Positions 48,886-61,612 of a stretch of 64,000 nucleotides of DNA are shown here, in pieces. Each line of letters opens with the position of its first letter. Within the stretch, counting starts at the first letter, position 1. The stretch is from positions 73,533,771-73,597,770 of the forward strand of contig CM060318.1 of NCBI GenBank assembly GCA_030674155.1. Reading direction: 5' to 3'. This DNA is from Stramonita haemastoma. Its lineage: Eukaryota; Mollusca; Gastropoda; Neogastropoda; Muricidae. Under the pieces are notes generated by a model that saw nothing but the letters and a program-made list of their open reading frames with translations, was not told the origin of the DNA and ran no database searches. A program made the position numbers and the translations under genes.

Positions 48886-48957
<72 letters not shown>
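48886..48957. repeat. (CT)n microsatellite
   Basis: CT tract immediately before the SINE-A1 copy. Confidence 0.95.
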
Positions 48958-48959
<2 letters not shown>

Positions 48960-48975
48960 AAATAAAATCTTATTT

Positions 48976-49307
48976 GGGAGTATAGCCTAGTGGTCAGAAC
49001 ATTGCGCTGGCAATTTGACGACCGGGGTTCGAGTCCGGTCGAGGAGATTTTTCTCCTGGAGTTAACGTCAGTGCTGACTCCACTCTCCCAAAAGCCCTTC
49101 GGATGAGACTTTAAAACCGAGACCCCGTGTGCGAATGCACGCAGAACATCTTGCGCACACGTTAAATCCTGTTCCGCTTTTCGTAAGAGTAGGCCATCGT
49201 GTGCCGGTGGGAACAGATGACTTTTACAAAAGTGCATACACACGGGGACAGGATGTAAAAAAGCACAAGAGTGCTTATTCCATTATCCTCAATATAAAAG
49301 AATAAAT

Positions 49308-49312
<5 letters not shown>
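48976..49312 (+). mobile_element. SINE-A1, complete reference copy
   Basis: tRNA-like head GGGAGTATAGCCTAGTGGTC (A box) with GGTTCGAGTCC (B box) at about 49025. Body: GAGTTAACGTCAGTGCTGAC, TTCGGATGAGACTTTAAAAC, CCCGTGTGCGAATGCACGCA, AGAGTAGGCCATCGTGTGCC. Tail: GGGACAGGATGTAAAAAAGC with hairpin AAGCAC-aaga-GTGCTT (49261-49276) and AATATAAAAGAATAAATC. It is followed directly by (CT)n. Non-coding, Pol III type; about 340 bases. Confidence 0.88.

Positions 49313-49313
<1 letters not shown>

Positions 49314-49402
<89 letters not shown>
49314..49402. repeat. (CT)n microsatellite
   Basis: About 88 bases of CT after the SINE tail. Confidence 0.95.
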
Positions 49403-49405
<3 letters not shown>

Positions 49406-49407
49406 CC

Positions 49408-49530
49408 TACTCAGGAGGAGTTCTATGGAACACGTTGCCAGAATGCATAAAAAATGCCAGCAGTATCTTGTCATTTAAACGTGCTTATAAATGTCATCTT
49501 ATGCATTCATTGAAAAATGAGTTAACCTAG
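49408..49530 (+). pseudogene. LINE reverse transcriptase C-terminal end
   Basis: Reads Y-S-G-G-V-L-W-N-T-L-P then ECIKNASSILSFKRAYKCHL and a few residues to TAG at 49528-49530. The WN-[TS]-LP...IK...S...FK..YK..L pattern is a common end of CR1/Jockey-like RT proteins. Everything upstream is replaced by (CT)n, so it is a 5'-truncated copy. Confidence 0.75.
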
Positions 49531-50146
<616 letters not shown>

Positions 50147-53100
50147 GGGTGTATGGGGTGCTTAAGGAGAGGTGGTACCTTTGTAAACCTGGCAGTAGCA
50201 TCCTTCGGGATGGACGGGAGCACTGGTCCTCACTTGGCACTCAACTCTCACTTCTGGGTCCGGGTCCTTAACCCACCCACACCCCGGTAACCGCTTCTAC
50301 TGGCGGGCGAAACGTTGTGAGGGGCTGGTGCATTCTTAACCACCAGTAGGAGTCTTGGAGAGGAGATGGGCGCCACCAAGCTTCCTCAAGCCCACTGCAA
50401 GGACATGATGAGTAAAACAAAACAGAAAGACATGCCGGATCGGTCGAGGCCCGGATCAACAACGACCGCGCTACCCACTGCAAGTCTCCAGGGTGGGAGT
50501 GACAAGTGTGCTACTGGGGCAGAACAAACCCTAAAGCTTCCAGTAAAGGGACAACCATTGGTACATGGAATGTAAGAACTCTGTACCAAACAGGAAGAGT
50601 ACAGGAACTTACACATGAATTACAGAGGTATAAATGGGACATAGTAGGGCTTGCGGAAGTCAGATGGATTGGCTTTGGAGAAACAACCACGCAAGACGGC
50701 CACAAAATATGGTACAGCGGAGAAGAAAAACTACATCAACATGGAGTAGGCTTTATTGTCAGGAAAGAGATTGTGTCAAGCATCATCAGCTGCACACCAG
50801 TATCCAGCAGACTCATCTCAATCAGAGTTTCTGCAAAACCCCAGAATCTCACCATCATCCAAGTGTATGCTCCAACATCTGACTACGATGACGAACAGAT
50901 AGAAGAATTCTATGAAGAACTTGAAAACGTCATCTCCAAAACGCCCAAAAAAGAACATCCTTATTGTGGAAGGCGACTGGAATGCTAAGGTGGGACCTGA
51001 TGCCTATGACACCTGGGCAGGAACCACAGGACGATTTGGACTGGGAGAAACAAATGACAGAGGACAGCGGCTGCTGGAATTCGCAAAGAAGCACAAACTG
51101 ACTTTGGCTAACACACTCCACCCTCACAAGCCATCCAGAACATCAACCTGGCACTCACCAAATGGTCTGATTCATAATCAAATTGATTACATTCTGTCAC
51201 CCCAAAGATTTAAATCCAGCATAAACAAGGCAAACACAAGAACATTCCAGGAGCTGACATTGGCAGTGACCACGACCTTGTACTTACCACCATCAGGCTG
51301 AAACTGAAAGCAAAACAACAGCCAAAAAGCCCACGCATAAGATTCGACCTGGAAAAACTGAAAGACCCAACAGTGGTTGAGATCTTCCAAGCCAACTTTG
51401 GAGGAAAGTTCGCCGCACTCACAGCCATCGACAATGATGTGGACACATTGGCCAACAACATCAAAGAAGTGCTAACGACAGCAGCAGAAGAAACATTAGG
51501 AAGAAACAGAACAAAGAAACAACCTTGGGTGACAAATGAGGTTCTTGACCTCTGCGACAAAAGAAGAGAACTTAAGAAACAAAAGTTCACAAGTCAAGAA
51601 GCTTACAAGAAGTACATGGATAGCCACAGAGAAGTGAGGAAAAAAGATGAGAGAAGCCAAAGAAGGGTGGATAGAAGAACAATGCAACAACATCGAAGCT
51701 GGAATGACCAAGGGAAACAGCAAAACAGCTTACGACACTTTGAAAGCACTAACGAAAACCACACAGCCTAAAGCCTCTGTTATTGAAGACAAAGAAGGAA
51801 ATCTTTTAACGGAAAACAATGCCATCCTCCAACGCTGGACAGAATACTGTGAGGGATTGTACAACTACCCACTACGCCCAGATACCAACATAGTTTCTGA
51901 CAAACCCCCTGAACACCAAGATAAAGACCCACCAATACTAAGGTGTGAAGTAGATGCAGCTATTAGACAATTGAAGAAGGGGAAGTCCCCTGGAATCGAT
52001 AACATCCCAGCTGAACTCATAAAAAATGGAGGGAATGAAACAGCAAGGCGATTCACAGAACTTTGTCAGAAGATCCACGACACCAAAGAATGGCCAAAAG
52101 AATGGACACAGTCTCTTGTAATACCCCTGCCAAAGAAAGGAAACCTCAAACAATGCCAGAACTACAGAACCATCAGTCTCATAAGTCATCCTAGCAAAGA
52201 TCATGCTGCAGGTAGTCCTCAACAGACTGAAAAACCAAGCGGAAAAACTCCTGGCAGAAGAACAAGCGGGCTTTAGACCAAAACGCAGCACAATGGAACA
52301 AATTTTCAATCTGAGAATTCTGATAGAGAAGCATTCTCCAACACCAAAAAGACTTGTACCACAATTTCATAGACTTTAAAAAGGCCTTTGACAGGGTATG
52401 GCATGACGGCCTCTGGCAAGTACTCAGGCACTTCAACATTGACAGCTGTCTAATTGAAGTCATCAAAGCTCTGTACGAGAACGCAGAAAGTGCAGTTTTT
52501 ATGAATAATCACGTGGGCGAGTTCTTCAAGACCACGGTTGGGGTTCGCCAGGGCTGCCTTCTCTCACCTGTACTCTTCAACCTCTTCCTCGAAAACATCA
52601 TGACAGAGACACTGCAAAACCACCACACTTCCATCTCCATTGGTGGAAGACCCCTTTGCAACCTCAGATTTGCAGATGACATTGACCTCATGGGCAGCAG
52701 CAAACAAGAACTGCAAATCCTCACAGACAATTTAACAGATCGAGCGAGCGCATACGGCATGGAGGTCAGTACAGAGAAATCAAAGATCATGGTCAACAGC
52801 GCGAGTAATGACATCACGGAAATAAAGATGAATGGAGAAACACTAGAAGAGGTGAGCCAATTCAAATACTTAGGCTCCATCCTAACAAAAGATGGCACAT
52901 CAAACAATGAAGTGAAAGCTCGCATTGCAACAGCAACATCTGCTCTAGTCAGACTCGAGAAGATCATCAGAAGCAACAACATCAGCTTCTGCACCAAATA
53001 CCACCTTTACAAATCCCTCGTGATATCTATCCTCCTATATGGCTGTGAATCATGGACTCTGACAGCAGAGTTAGAGAGGAGAATCCAAGCATTCGAGAAC

Positions 53101-53484
53101 AAGTGCCACAGAAGACTCCTCAAAATATCATACAAAGAACACAAGACCAATAACTATGTGAAAGAAGAAATCAAAAAGCGTGTGGGCCCCCAAGAGCCTT
53201 TGCTCTCCACCATAAAGAGGAGAAAGCTGATGTGGTTTGGTCACACCACAAGACACAACACCCTAGCAAAAACCATCCTGCAAGGAACAGTCGAGGGCAA
53301 GAGAAGAAGAGGCCGCCAAAAGAAATCATGGGTTGACAACATCAAAGACTGGACCGCCCAACCCCTGCAACACCTCCTACTAGCCACACAGGATCGTGAA
53401 GCATGGAAAAAGATCTCTGTTGCGTCTTCTCTCATGTCCCCCCTACGTCCTTTGGGACATGGGAACTGAGTGAGTGAGTGAGTG
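50147..53484 (+). mobile_element. Full-length RTE/BovB-like LINE with target duplication
   Basis: 3338-base non-LTR retrotransposon. Flanks are ATAATTGCATG (50136-50146) and ATAATTGGCATG (53485-53496), a near-perfect target-site duplication. A ~220-base GC-rich 5' UTR precedes one long coding region (50366-53469). There is almost no 3' UTR: the stop codon lies in the terminal (TGAG)n repeat. Length, single endonuclease-RT frame and short tandem-repeat end fit the RTE clade. Clade assignment is from remembered family features and motif resemblance, not a tree. Confidence 0.85.
50366..53469 (+). pseudogene. LINE endonuclease-reverse transcriptase, six frameshifts
   Basis: About 1030 codons from ATGGGCGCCACC at 50366. 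APE-type endonuclease: GTWNVRTL (50560 on), GLAEVRW with the catalytic Glu, QVYAPTSD, GDWNAKVG, NQIDYIL, GSDHDL (about 51263-51280). Linker: PWVTNEVLDLCD...LKALTKTTQPK. RT: KGKSPGIDNIPAELIKNGG, WTQSLVIPLPKKGN, NYRTISLIS, EEQAGFRP, IDFKKAFDRVWHDGLW, VRQGCLLSPVLFN, FADDIDLMG (about 52669), YLGSI, LLYGCESWT, RRKLMWFGH, GRRRGRQKKSW. One-base shifts fall near 50547, 50950, 51250, 51643, 52199 and 52348, several in A runs. No nonsense codon was found in the frames used. Confidence 0.85.
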
Positions 53485-53675
53485 ATAATTGGCATGATTA
53501 AGAATCAGGTTATGTACCCCCCCCCCCCCCCCCAATTGTTTCTCATTGTTATGATTTTCTTTCTCTTTTTTGTTTTTGTTATTGTTATAGAAGGCTGGAT
53601 GTAAAAAAGCAATTGTCATGCTTACTCTATCACCTTCTGAAAATAAAATTAATTCAATTCAATTCAATTCAATTC
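53485..53675 (+). repeat. LINE-type 3' tail ending in (AATTC)n
   Basis: After a C tract and T-rich DNA comes GGCTGGATGTAAAAAAGCA with hairpin AAGCA...TGCTT (53607-53623), then GAAAATAAAATTAATTC and AATTC repeats. Structurally the same as the SINE-A1 end. Probably the right half of the 3' UTR of the element whose coding end is at 49408-49530. Confidence 0.6.
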
Positions 53676-53900
<225 letters not shown>

Positions 53901-54000
53901 NNNNNNNNNNNNNNNNNNNNNNNNNNNNNNNNNNNNNNNNNNNNNNNNNNNNNNNNNNNNNNNNNNNNNNNNNNNNNNNNNNNNNNNNNNNNNNNNNNNN
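53901..54000. other. Assembly gap of 100 N
   Basis: Exactly 100 N, the usual placeholder for a gap of unknown size, placed between a (TA)n tract and a (TCTG)n tract. Confidence 0.99.
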
Positions 54001-54293
54001 CTGTCTGTCTGTCTGTCTGTTGTCTGTCGTCTGTCTGTCCTTTTTCTCTGTTTTCCCCTTTTTGTTTTTTTTGTGTGTGGTTGGGGGTGTTGTGTGTTGG
54101 GTGTGTGTGTGTGTGTGTGTGTGTGTGCCCCGCGCAAAAAGGACATGTATTTTTGGGGGGGGGAAGGGGGGGAAGGTAGTCGGAAAGGGGGCGTGTTGTT
54201 GTTTGGGTAAAAAATTTATACCCCAAAGAAAACAAAATAAACAAACAAAAAAAACGATAAAAAAACCCCCTACCCACTTCCCCTCTCCTCCTC

Positions 54294-54324
<31 letters not shown>

Positions 54325-54369
54325 TAAACAAACAAAACAAAAACCATACAAAGATCATCAAAAATGCCA

Positions 54370-54670
54370 ACACTGGGAAATAAAACTGTTGCTTCTTCAA
54401 TTTTTGATGAGGGGGTCTCCCGGTGGGGATGCGGGGGCCTGCCATTATACAGAGTATCCCACTTTCGAAAATGTTGTGTAAACTCTTTCTATCCTCTCTT
54501 TGTTTTGCCGTTTCCTTTTTTCCAGTCACCCCCTTCTCGTTATTTTCTTCCTTGTTGGTAATTTTCCTGCCTTTTTTTTTTTCCCCCAGAAAACCCTTTG
54601 AAGATCTTCTCACCCCCGCCGAAGTCTTATGTGTGGCCCTGACTTTGTAGGTGTTAACGGCTGCGCAACG
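54370..54670 (-). repeat. Element H, second-version copy
   Basis: Counterpart of 46370-46690 with many small deletions; the hairpin arm GTGGGGATGC is kept. Confidence 0.75.
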
Positions 54671-55277
54671 TTTTTTTGTTATATGAAAACAACAAAAGTT
54701 GCTGTCTAAGATTCGCGCGAAGAAGGTATGTTTTTTGTTTGTTTTTTTTCTTTAGGGGTTTTTATAGGTTTAATGTAACGAAATTTGACGCCCAAAATGG
54801 TGGAGAAAATGTTGTTGTTTTTGTTGTTTTTTTAAAGAAAGAAAAAAGGAACAAGAAATGACTAATGTCTGTCCATTTTTTTTTTTTTTTAGGAAAAATT
54901 TCCCGTCGCAGCGACCTTGACGAAATATGAATCGGGGGGGAAGAAAAATAACGAGGAAAATTTGCAATATTGTCCTTTGCCCTTTTTGATGGCAACCTTA
55001 ACCTTATGGGGGAGTGGAAAAAACAGGATATCAAACTGTTTTACGATTCGTTTAAGCAAGTTCGTTGTTGCTGGCAGTTAATGCCAATCTCATGATCCGT
55101 ATTGAACGCACAATAGTTATTGCCCTATGGCTATCGTTCAAAGTGCGTGGGATTGTGCTGCACAAAAATCTTTCATGTTGTTTTGCAACACCCTGAGAAC
55201 GCGCTATAAATCCACTTTGCTGTCTCATAAGTAGGCGATGGAAATGAAGTTGCTTCCCTTGAGAAGCTGATACGATT

Positions 55278-55411
<134 letters not shown>

Positions 55412-56659
55412 CTTCTCAGTGGTCTGTCACTTATTGATTGACCAGTGTATTCTAAGAAAAAAACAACAACAGACCAGTCATTTCTCCCTCTTCGTAAACA
55501 AAACAAAACAACAAAACAAAACAACGCACAAAAACAAATCAAAGCAAACAACCAAAAAGACGAAAGCAAAAAATCACACACTAAAAAAAAAACAAAAAAA
55601 ACACCAACAACAAAGACCGAATAATTATGACAGGGAGGGCGATTCTAAAAAAAAATACTTATACTTCTTTTTCCCAGAAACAAAAATCATTGAAGTCTAC
55701 AACTCACCGCCCTACCCACCTCCACCAAATTTCCCAAACCTTTCGCTCTCCGCCCCACCCCCCTTATGACGGCATAAGCCTACGTCTGAATGACGTAACA
55801 AGCTTACCAGGAAAGTGGCTCTACAGGAAAATACCCATGCTGTTTTTCCCCCCAAAACGTAACCCTGAAGTTCACTGTAAACCTCCACTACCCTTCCCCC
55901 CATAGCATGCAATATTTTTCCCAAACTTTTTTTTCTCTCTGAATGACGACACAAGCGACGTCTAAATGATGTGACAAGCTTATAATCAGGTCATCAACTC
56001 TGAAGAAAGGGGGTGGGTGGTGGTTGTGTGTGTGTGTTGTAGAAAATGACCTGACTTTCCCCTTCACTGAGCGAGAAGGCATTTGTATGAGCATTGCACT
56101 GAATGTCCCCATTTCTCTGGTCGTGGGCAAGTTCAACTGAGCCAATCTTACCCTCCCAGGTAGCAAGGTGCATGCATGCTGGGTATGTTTGTGTTATCCA
56201 TCACACTTGGGTCATAACTGAAGCCTACTCTTTACGAGAGGGGTTTGTAAACTATTGATATGGGTGCAAGTAGTTCTGCGTGTGTTCGCGCAGGGGAATT
56301 TGCCTACAGTCTTGGACTCTGCCCACAGTCTTCGCCAAATTACGATCTTATCCAAAGGACTTTGGGAAGAGTGGAGTCAGTGTCACTATCAGCGTTACTG
56401 ACTGTTCAAGAGGTAAACATCTTGAAAGGTGACTAACCTTCAAACTGATCTCATCTACGCCCTCAGTTATTGTCAGATCAGAAATAATTGTGAGGCTCCA
56501 ACCAGTTATTCCAGTCCGCCCCCAGAACCTTGCTCAAGGAAATACGTGGGCATTTTTTTCTTCCTTGCATAGCCCTTAACAATAACTGTATGTCTCCCAG
56601 CATAAAGCAGGACCAGGGTAGGTGAGGAGTTGTGTGCTCTTGATGAACCACTGTGGTAC

Positions 56660-56684
56660 TTTTTTTTTTTCTTGGGGGGGGGGT

Positions 56685-56722
<38 letters not shown>
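56660..56722. repeat. T tract and long G tract
   Basis: Up to 46 G with one T, longer than at 48711-48729. Confidence 0.9.
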
Positions 56723-56723
<1 letters not shown>

Positions 56724-56875
56724 AAAGATTTCTTGTCGCTATTGCTCGAAACGCCGGCATGAGAGATCATTAGCGCGCCAAAGTGTGACCAAATTACTGT
56801 GCACATCCTTAATTTTGCTGCCACGCTCTCAGAGCGAGATGGAGCTGAAGTTGTTTCCCTTTGAGAACTGATGCA

Positions 56876-56878
<3 letters not shown>

Positions 56879-56941
<63 letters not shown>

Positions 56942-56960
56942 TCTCTCTCTCTCTCTCTCT
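56879..56960. repeat. (CT)n microsatellite
   Basis: Counterpart of 48886-48957. Confidence 0.95.
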
Positions 56961-56982
56961 TCAAATAAAATCTTATTTGGGA

Positions 56983-57488
<506 letters not shown>

Positions 57489-57555
57489 CTTATCTTCTTC
57501 TTTCAAGAAAATCTTTATTTAAAAGCAACATTCCATTCAATTAATAAATATATAT

Positions 57556-57760
57556 ATATATCGAGGATAATGGGATAAGCACTCATGTGCTTTTTTTCAT
57601 CAGTCCCCGTGTGTATGCAGTTGTGTAAATATTGTCATTTGTTCCCACCGGCACACAGTGGCCTACTCTTATGAAAAGCTGAACAGGATTTTAATGTGTT
57701 CGCAAGATGTTCTGCGTGCGTTCGCACACGGGGCCTCGGTTTACACTCATCACGCGTGTT
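57556..57760 (-). mobile_element. SINE-A1, 5'-truncated
   Basis: TATATCGAGGATAATGGGAT, AAGCACTCATGTGCTTTTTT, CCCGTGTGTATGCAG, CCCACCGGCACACAGTGGCC, GATGTTCTGCGTGCGTTCGC, ACGGGGCCTCGGTTTACA; no head. Confidence 0.82.
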
Positions 57761-58264
57761 GAAAAAGATCAGAGGGACTTAACAATCGACAAAAGGTACA
57801 AACCCGACAATGTAAGATAGACAGGCTAAGTAAATCTGGTTATGCAATAGGTAAACTGCACTCTCCGTCAAGTGCCTGATGCAGTGTAGTGTGTATAAAA
57901 TACTCCGATAACTATAAAAGCTTGTTTATTTGGAAAAAAGTGAACAGGTAGAAAATAACAACCAAACAAACAGAACAATAAACCTGACCCCTTTTTTCCA
58001 CCTTGCTCTTCTCAGCGTAACAGCATGGATATCATAATGGTGAATAACACGTTGACCTATGCTTCAAAATGCCACGCCCTCTTTGAACAGTTGTACAAGT
58101 ATGTTATTATTCATTGAGTTAACGAATGAATTAATCAATAGGCCTTCTTAGTATGTTTTGTCCTTGCAGTCATCGAACCTGTAGTATAAATAATCTTTCT
58201 ATTATTACGTTTCTAGTGTTTAACCATCTCTCTAGCTTTTAAGTTGATGTACTTTTTTTTTTTT
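57761..58264. other. Gene-free stretch
   Basis: 500 AT-rich bases, no recognised signal. Confidence 0.5.
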
Positions 58265-58575
58265 TTTTCGTGTCTTGGCTAGAGCTCTGAGACTCACCAA
58301 TAATGAAATTTTGCCACCCGTCCTCACCGGCTGAAATGGCTTACTCTTTTGAAAAGCAGAATGGGTTTGTAACATGTGCGCAAGATGTTGTGCATGTGTT
58401 AGCACCCGATGCCTCGGTTTATAATCTCATCCGAAGGACTTTTGGGGAAAATGGAGACAGTACTGATGTTAAGTCCAGGGGGAAAATCCCTAAAACGGGC
58501 GCCTCCATGGTGGCTTGATCCGAGGCCGTCAGTTCACCAGCGCAAGGCTTTAACCACTAGGCTAAAGTCTCTCCC
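58265..58575 (-). mobile_element. SINE-A with alternative head
   Basis: Tail E start (TTGGCTAGAGCTCTGAGACT), a deletion to the body (CACCGGCTGAAATGGCTTAC, GTGCGCAAGATGTTGTGCAT), CATCCGAAGGACTTTTGGGG and a reverse head with GGCTTGATCCGAGG (B box side) and CTTTAACCACTAGGCTAAAG (A box side). The head is the type tandemly repeated at 14887-15450. Confidence 0.75.
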
Positions 58576-58942
58576 CCCCCCCTCCCCCCCTCCCAATGTC
58601 ATATAAAACAATTTTTGTAACCATTAAAAAAAGAACTCTATTTCTGTTTACCCCCATGTCTGTTTCCTTCTATCTCTGTCTCTCTTTCTCTCTCCCTGTC
58701 TCTCTCTCTGTACATCTTTGTGATTCCCTATGCTGATGTGGCTCTCATTATTGTCTGTCTCTCGGTCTGACTTTCAGTGTCTTTTCTTTTTATAGATCGA
58801 TCGATGCCATCTATAAAAAGAGTATGACAGACTACAGCAGGAAAAAGCTCACTCCAGGCCAATTCTTTCCCCTATAATAACACAAGAGGGCACTGAATCT
58901 CTCACTAACTCGATAAAGAATACGTCTTTTTTCCTCTTTTTT
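58576..58942. other. Gene-free stretch
   Basis: C-rich start, a TCTG/CT-rich patch near 58680-58710; nothing else recognised. Confidence 0.5.
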
Positions 58943-59510
58943 TTTTTCGCCCGGACGCAAGACGTCAAGATAGGGGCTCTTCTGTGCTCTTGCACCTCGG
59001 TCCTCCCATGTCGAGTCAGCTTCCCAGCGTTTTTTTCTGAACTGATGACGTAACCAGTTACGTCAGGTGAAGAATGCGTCATTACTATTTGCTGGCAGCA
59101 TAATGCAGGAGTAGCACTGTTTTTAAGTTCTGCGTAATGTTGTCCGACTGTTCTGGAATATTTAGCTTTTTTTGGTTCCTTTTTTGTTTTGGTTGTGTGT
59201 GTGTGTGTGTGTGTGTGTATGGGGGGGGGGGGGGGGGGGGATCGTTGTAGCTGGATTATTCTGCTTGTCTCTGTTTTTGTTTTTGACCCCGTACGCTGAT
59301 TGGCTTTAATTAAGACTCGGAGCTCACGATGACCCAGCGCTGTATGACGACATTGCTTTCTCATCCCCAGTCTTCCACAGACGTAAAGATCATTAGCGCA
59401 AAGTGTTGCCTCAGTCACCGTGGCTGATTATCCTTGTGTTTGAATACACAATGTTGTCATTTGTGTTCGGTGACGCAACCTTGTACTGACTCAGAACGAG
59501 ATGACGTCGT
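58943..59510. promoter_or_regulatory. Cluster of CRE/AP-1-type motifs
   Basis: GACGTCA (58961-58967); a 20-base inverted repeat of TGACGTAAC and GTTACGTCA with a 2-base spacer (59046-59065); TGCGTCAT near 59076; TGACGCAA (59471-59478); a perfect AP-1 site TGACTCA (59487-59493); TGACGTCG (59502-59509). Two simple-repeat tracts (GT and G, 59195-59240) lie between. Motifs of this type bind bZIP factors in animals. No transcript start can be assigned. Confidence 0.35.
59195..59240. repeat. (GT)n and G tract
   Basis: Short GT run then about 20 G. Confidence 0.9.
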
Positions 59511-59576
59511 TTCTCTATGCAGAAAAAGTTTTGTTTGTTTTTTTCCTGTTATGTTTGTGGGAAGATTGGGCAGAGG

Positions 59577-59687
59577 AGGGGGGGGGGGGACTTTGCAGTA
59601 CATTTTTTTGTAGCGTATGTGTGGTGGTGGTGGTGGTGGTGGGGGGATGCAGCAAACTCTTTGTTAACAGAAGTATGGGTGTGTAAA

Positions 59688-59720
<33 letters not shown>
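59577..59720. repeat. G tracts and (GGT)n
   Basis: G10 at 59579, GGT units at 59623-59646, and about 31 G at 59689-59719. Confidence 0.9.
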
Positions 59721-59842
59721 GTGTACACATACAGCAACTTGTTTTGTTATATAAAAAATAATGAAATAAAATGTTTTAAAAAACACTTGTTTTGTCATAT
59801 CGGTAGGGGAGGGATGAATGCATGTAGTACTTAAGCTCTCAC

Positions 59843-59844
<2 letters not shown>

Positions 59845-59904
<60 letters not shown>

Positions 59905-59919
59905 GGGGGGGGGGTGAGG

Positions 59920-59987
<68 letters not shown>

Positions 59988-60060
59988 TGTTGTGTAGTGT
60001 AGTGTAGTGTAGTGTACGTGTAGTGTAGCACTGTGTGTCGTGTGTCGTATCGTGTAAGTG
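59845..60060. repeat. (GT)n blocks and (TAGTG)n
   Basis: GT 59845-59902, G tract, GT 59922-59983, then GTAGT pentanucleotides (59994-60015). Confidence 0.95.
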
Positions 60061-60369
60061 TGCGTGCGTGTGCAAGCATACCAGCTCTGACAGTGGTAGG
60101 CCTACCTATTTGGGCACAAAGGCTGCATGAGTGCCTACTGACACGAGACAGACATTCCAGACCTTTATAATAATTTATATCTGTGGACATCAGACAGTGA
60201 AAATAATGGCACTGTAGCAGTCATGCCGAAAGCAAAGCATTGATCTGCTATCTGATTAAAATCCCACATAATTCACCAAAAATAAATAAACTTTCGAACG
60301 AACTTTTTAGGCGCACTAATACAAGTTAATGATGTAATTTAAGAAACGCAGCTTAAAGATTTTTGTGCA

Positions 60370-60610
60370 GCGCGCTATTCTAGTCGTGGCAATTTGAGAC
60401 GTCGAGTCCGTCGAGGAATTTCTTCTGGAGTTTCAGTGTGACTCACTCCAAAAGTTTCGAAGACTTTAAACGAGCCTGTGCGACCAGCAGAATCTTGCCA
60501 CACGTAAATCGTCCTTTGTAAGTAGCCTCGTGTCGTGGAAGATGCAATATTTACAAACGCTAAACGGACGATGAAAAAGCAATATGCTTATCTGTATCCT
60601 CGATATAAAA
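60370..60610 (+). mobile_element. SINE-A1 copy riddled with small deletions
   Basis: Follows the reference copy in order (GGCAATTTGA, TCGAGTCCG, TCGAGGAATTTC, AGACTTTAAACGAG, CACACGTAAATC, GATGCAATATTTACAAA, AAGCAATATGCTTAT, CCTCGATATAAAAGAATAAT). Differences are almost only losses of 1-4 bases throughout. Confidence 0.7.
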
Positions 60611-60738
60611 GAATAATAAATAATAATAAAGATTATTGTTCACATTACCTTTTGTATACCTGATGACAGCATAACACCCTTAACGATTATGATCATAGTT
60701 TCATCTCCTTTCTGTGTGCTCAGATGTGTTGTGTGTTG

Positions 60739-60872
60739 TATGTGTGTGTGTGTGTGTGTGTTGTGTGTGTGTGTGTGTGTGTGGGGTTGTGTGTACAAGA
60801 TAGGATTGAACAGCTAGGCTGGCCTATTATCCTTACCGTTAAAAATCATTCATCCATTCTATCTCAAGATCA

Positions 60873-60925
<53 letters not shown>
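60739..60925. repeat. (GT)n and (CT)n microsatellites
   Basis: GT 60739-60790 and CT 60876-60925, with unique DNA between. Confidence 0.9.
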
Positions 60926-60928
<3 letters not shown>

Positions 60929-61256
60929 TTCAGTTTAATGTCTGCTATTGATCGGCTATAGTGTAGGCTAGTTTATACAGAACAGACTGCAGAAGAAAAA
61001 TACCCCCGGGCTACTGATTCTTCTCGGTAAAGGACAACTACAGAAATCGTTCTGCTTGGAAAAACACATCTATTACCCCCGAAAGTAGGCTATAGTAAAT
61101 TTATCGTGTCAAGCTGGGTATTCCTATTCTGCAGATTTTACTGCAGGCAGTGGATGAAGGGACGGCTAGAGAGAATATCTATCTCAGTCTGGCTCCTTGA
61201 TTATGATGTCGTCAGTATAAGATGCTTCACTTTAGCTGGTGTTTTGGACTGGATGG

Positions 61257-61440
61257 GGTTGTATTGTATTGTATTGTAATTGTATTGTATTTTGTATTGT
61301 ATTGTGTATTGTATTGTATTGTATTGTATTGTATTGTATTGTATTGTATGTGGCATTGCTGCATTGCATTGCATTGTGTTGCATTGTATTGTGTCATGTT
61401 GTATTGTATTGTCTTATGTTGTATTGTATTGTAAAGCACT
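61257..61440. repeat. (TATTG)n pentanucleotide array
   Basis: About 35 units of GTATT with variants (GCATT, GTGTT, GTCTT) toward the right end. Leu-Tyr-Cys-Ile-Val frames across it are repeat artefacts. Confidence 0.95.
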
Positions 61441-61612
61441 GCACAAAACACTGCAATGTACTGTGTTGCGTTGTGTAGCGTGTGTTACGTTATGTTGTGG
61501 TATTGTGTTGTAGTATTTTTTTGTATACCACTGTCAGTAATGGCAGATGATTTCCCTTCGTGATATTCGAACTGGGAAAGTGTGTATCATCTATCATCAG
61601 TTCCAAGAGGCA

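Noticed and set aside
48976..49050. Genuine tRNA gene (also considered at 15486, 17050, 56983)
   Set aside because: The A and B boxes belong to SINE heads with attached bodies and tails; the cloverleaf pairing is incomplete and copies are dispersed.
58849..59418. 189-codon minus-strand frame
   Set aside because: Crosses a GT tract and a G tract with Pro and His/Thr runs; no recognisable domain. The region is better explained by motif-rich non-coding DNA.
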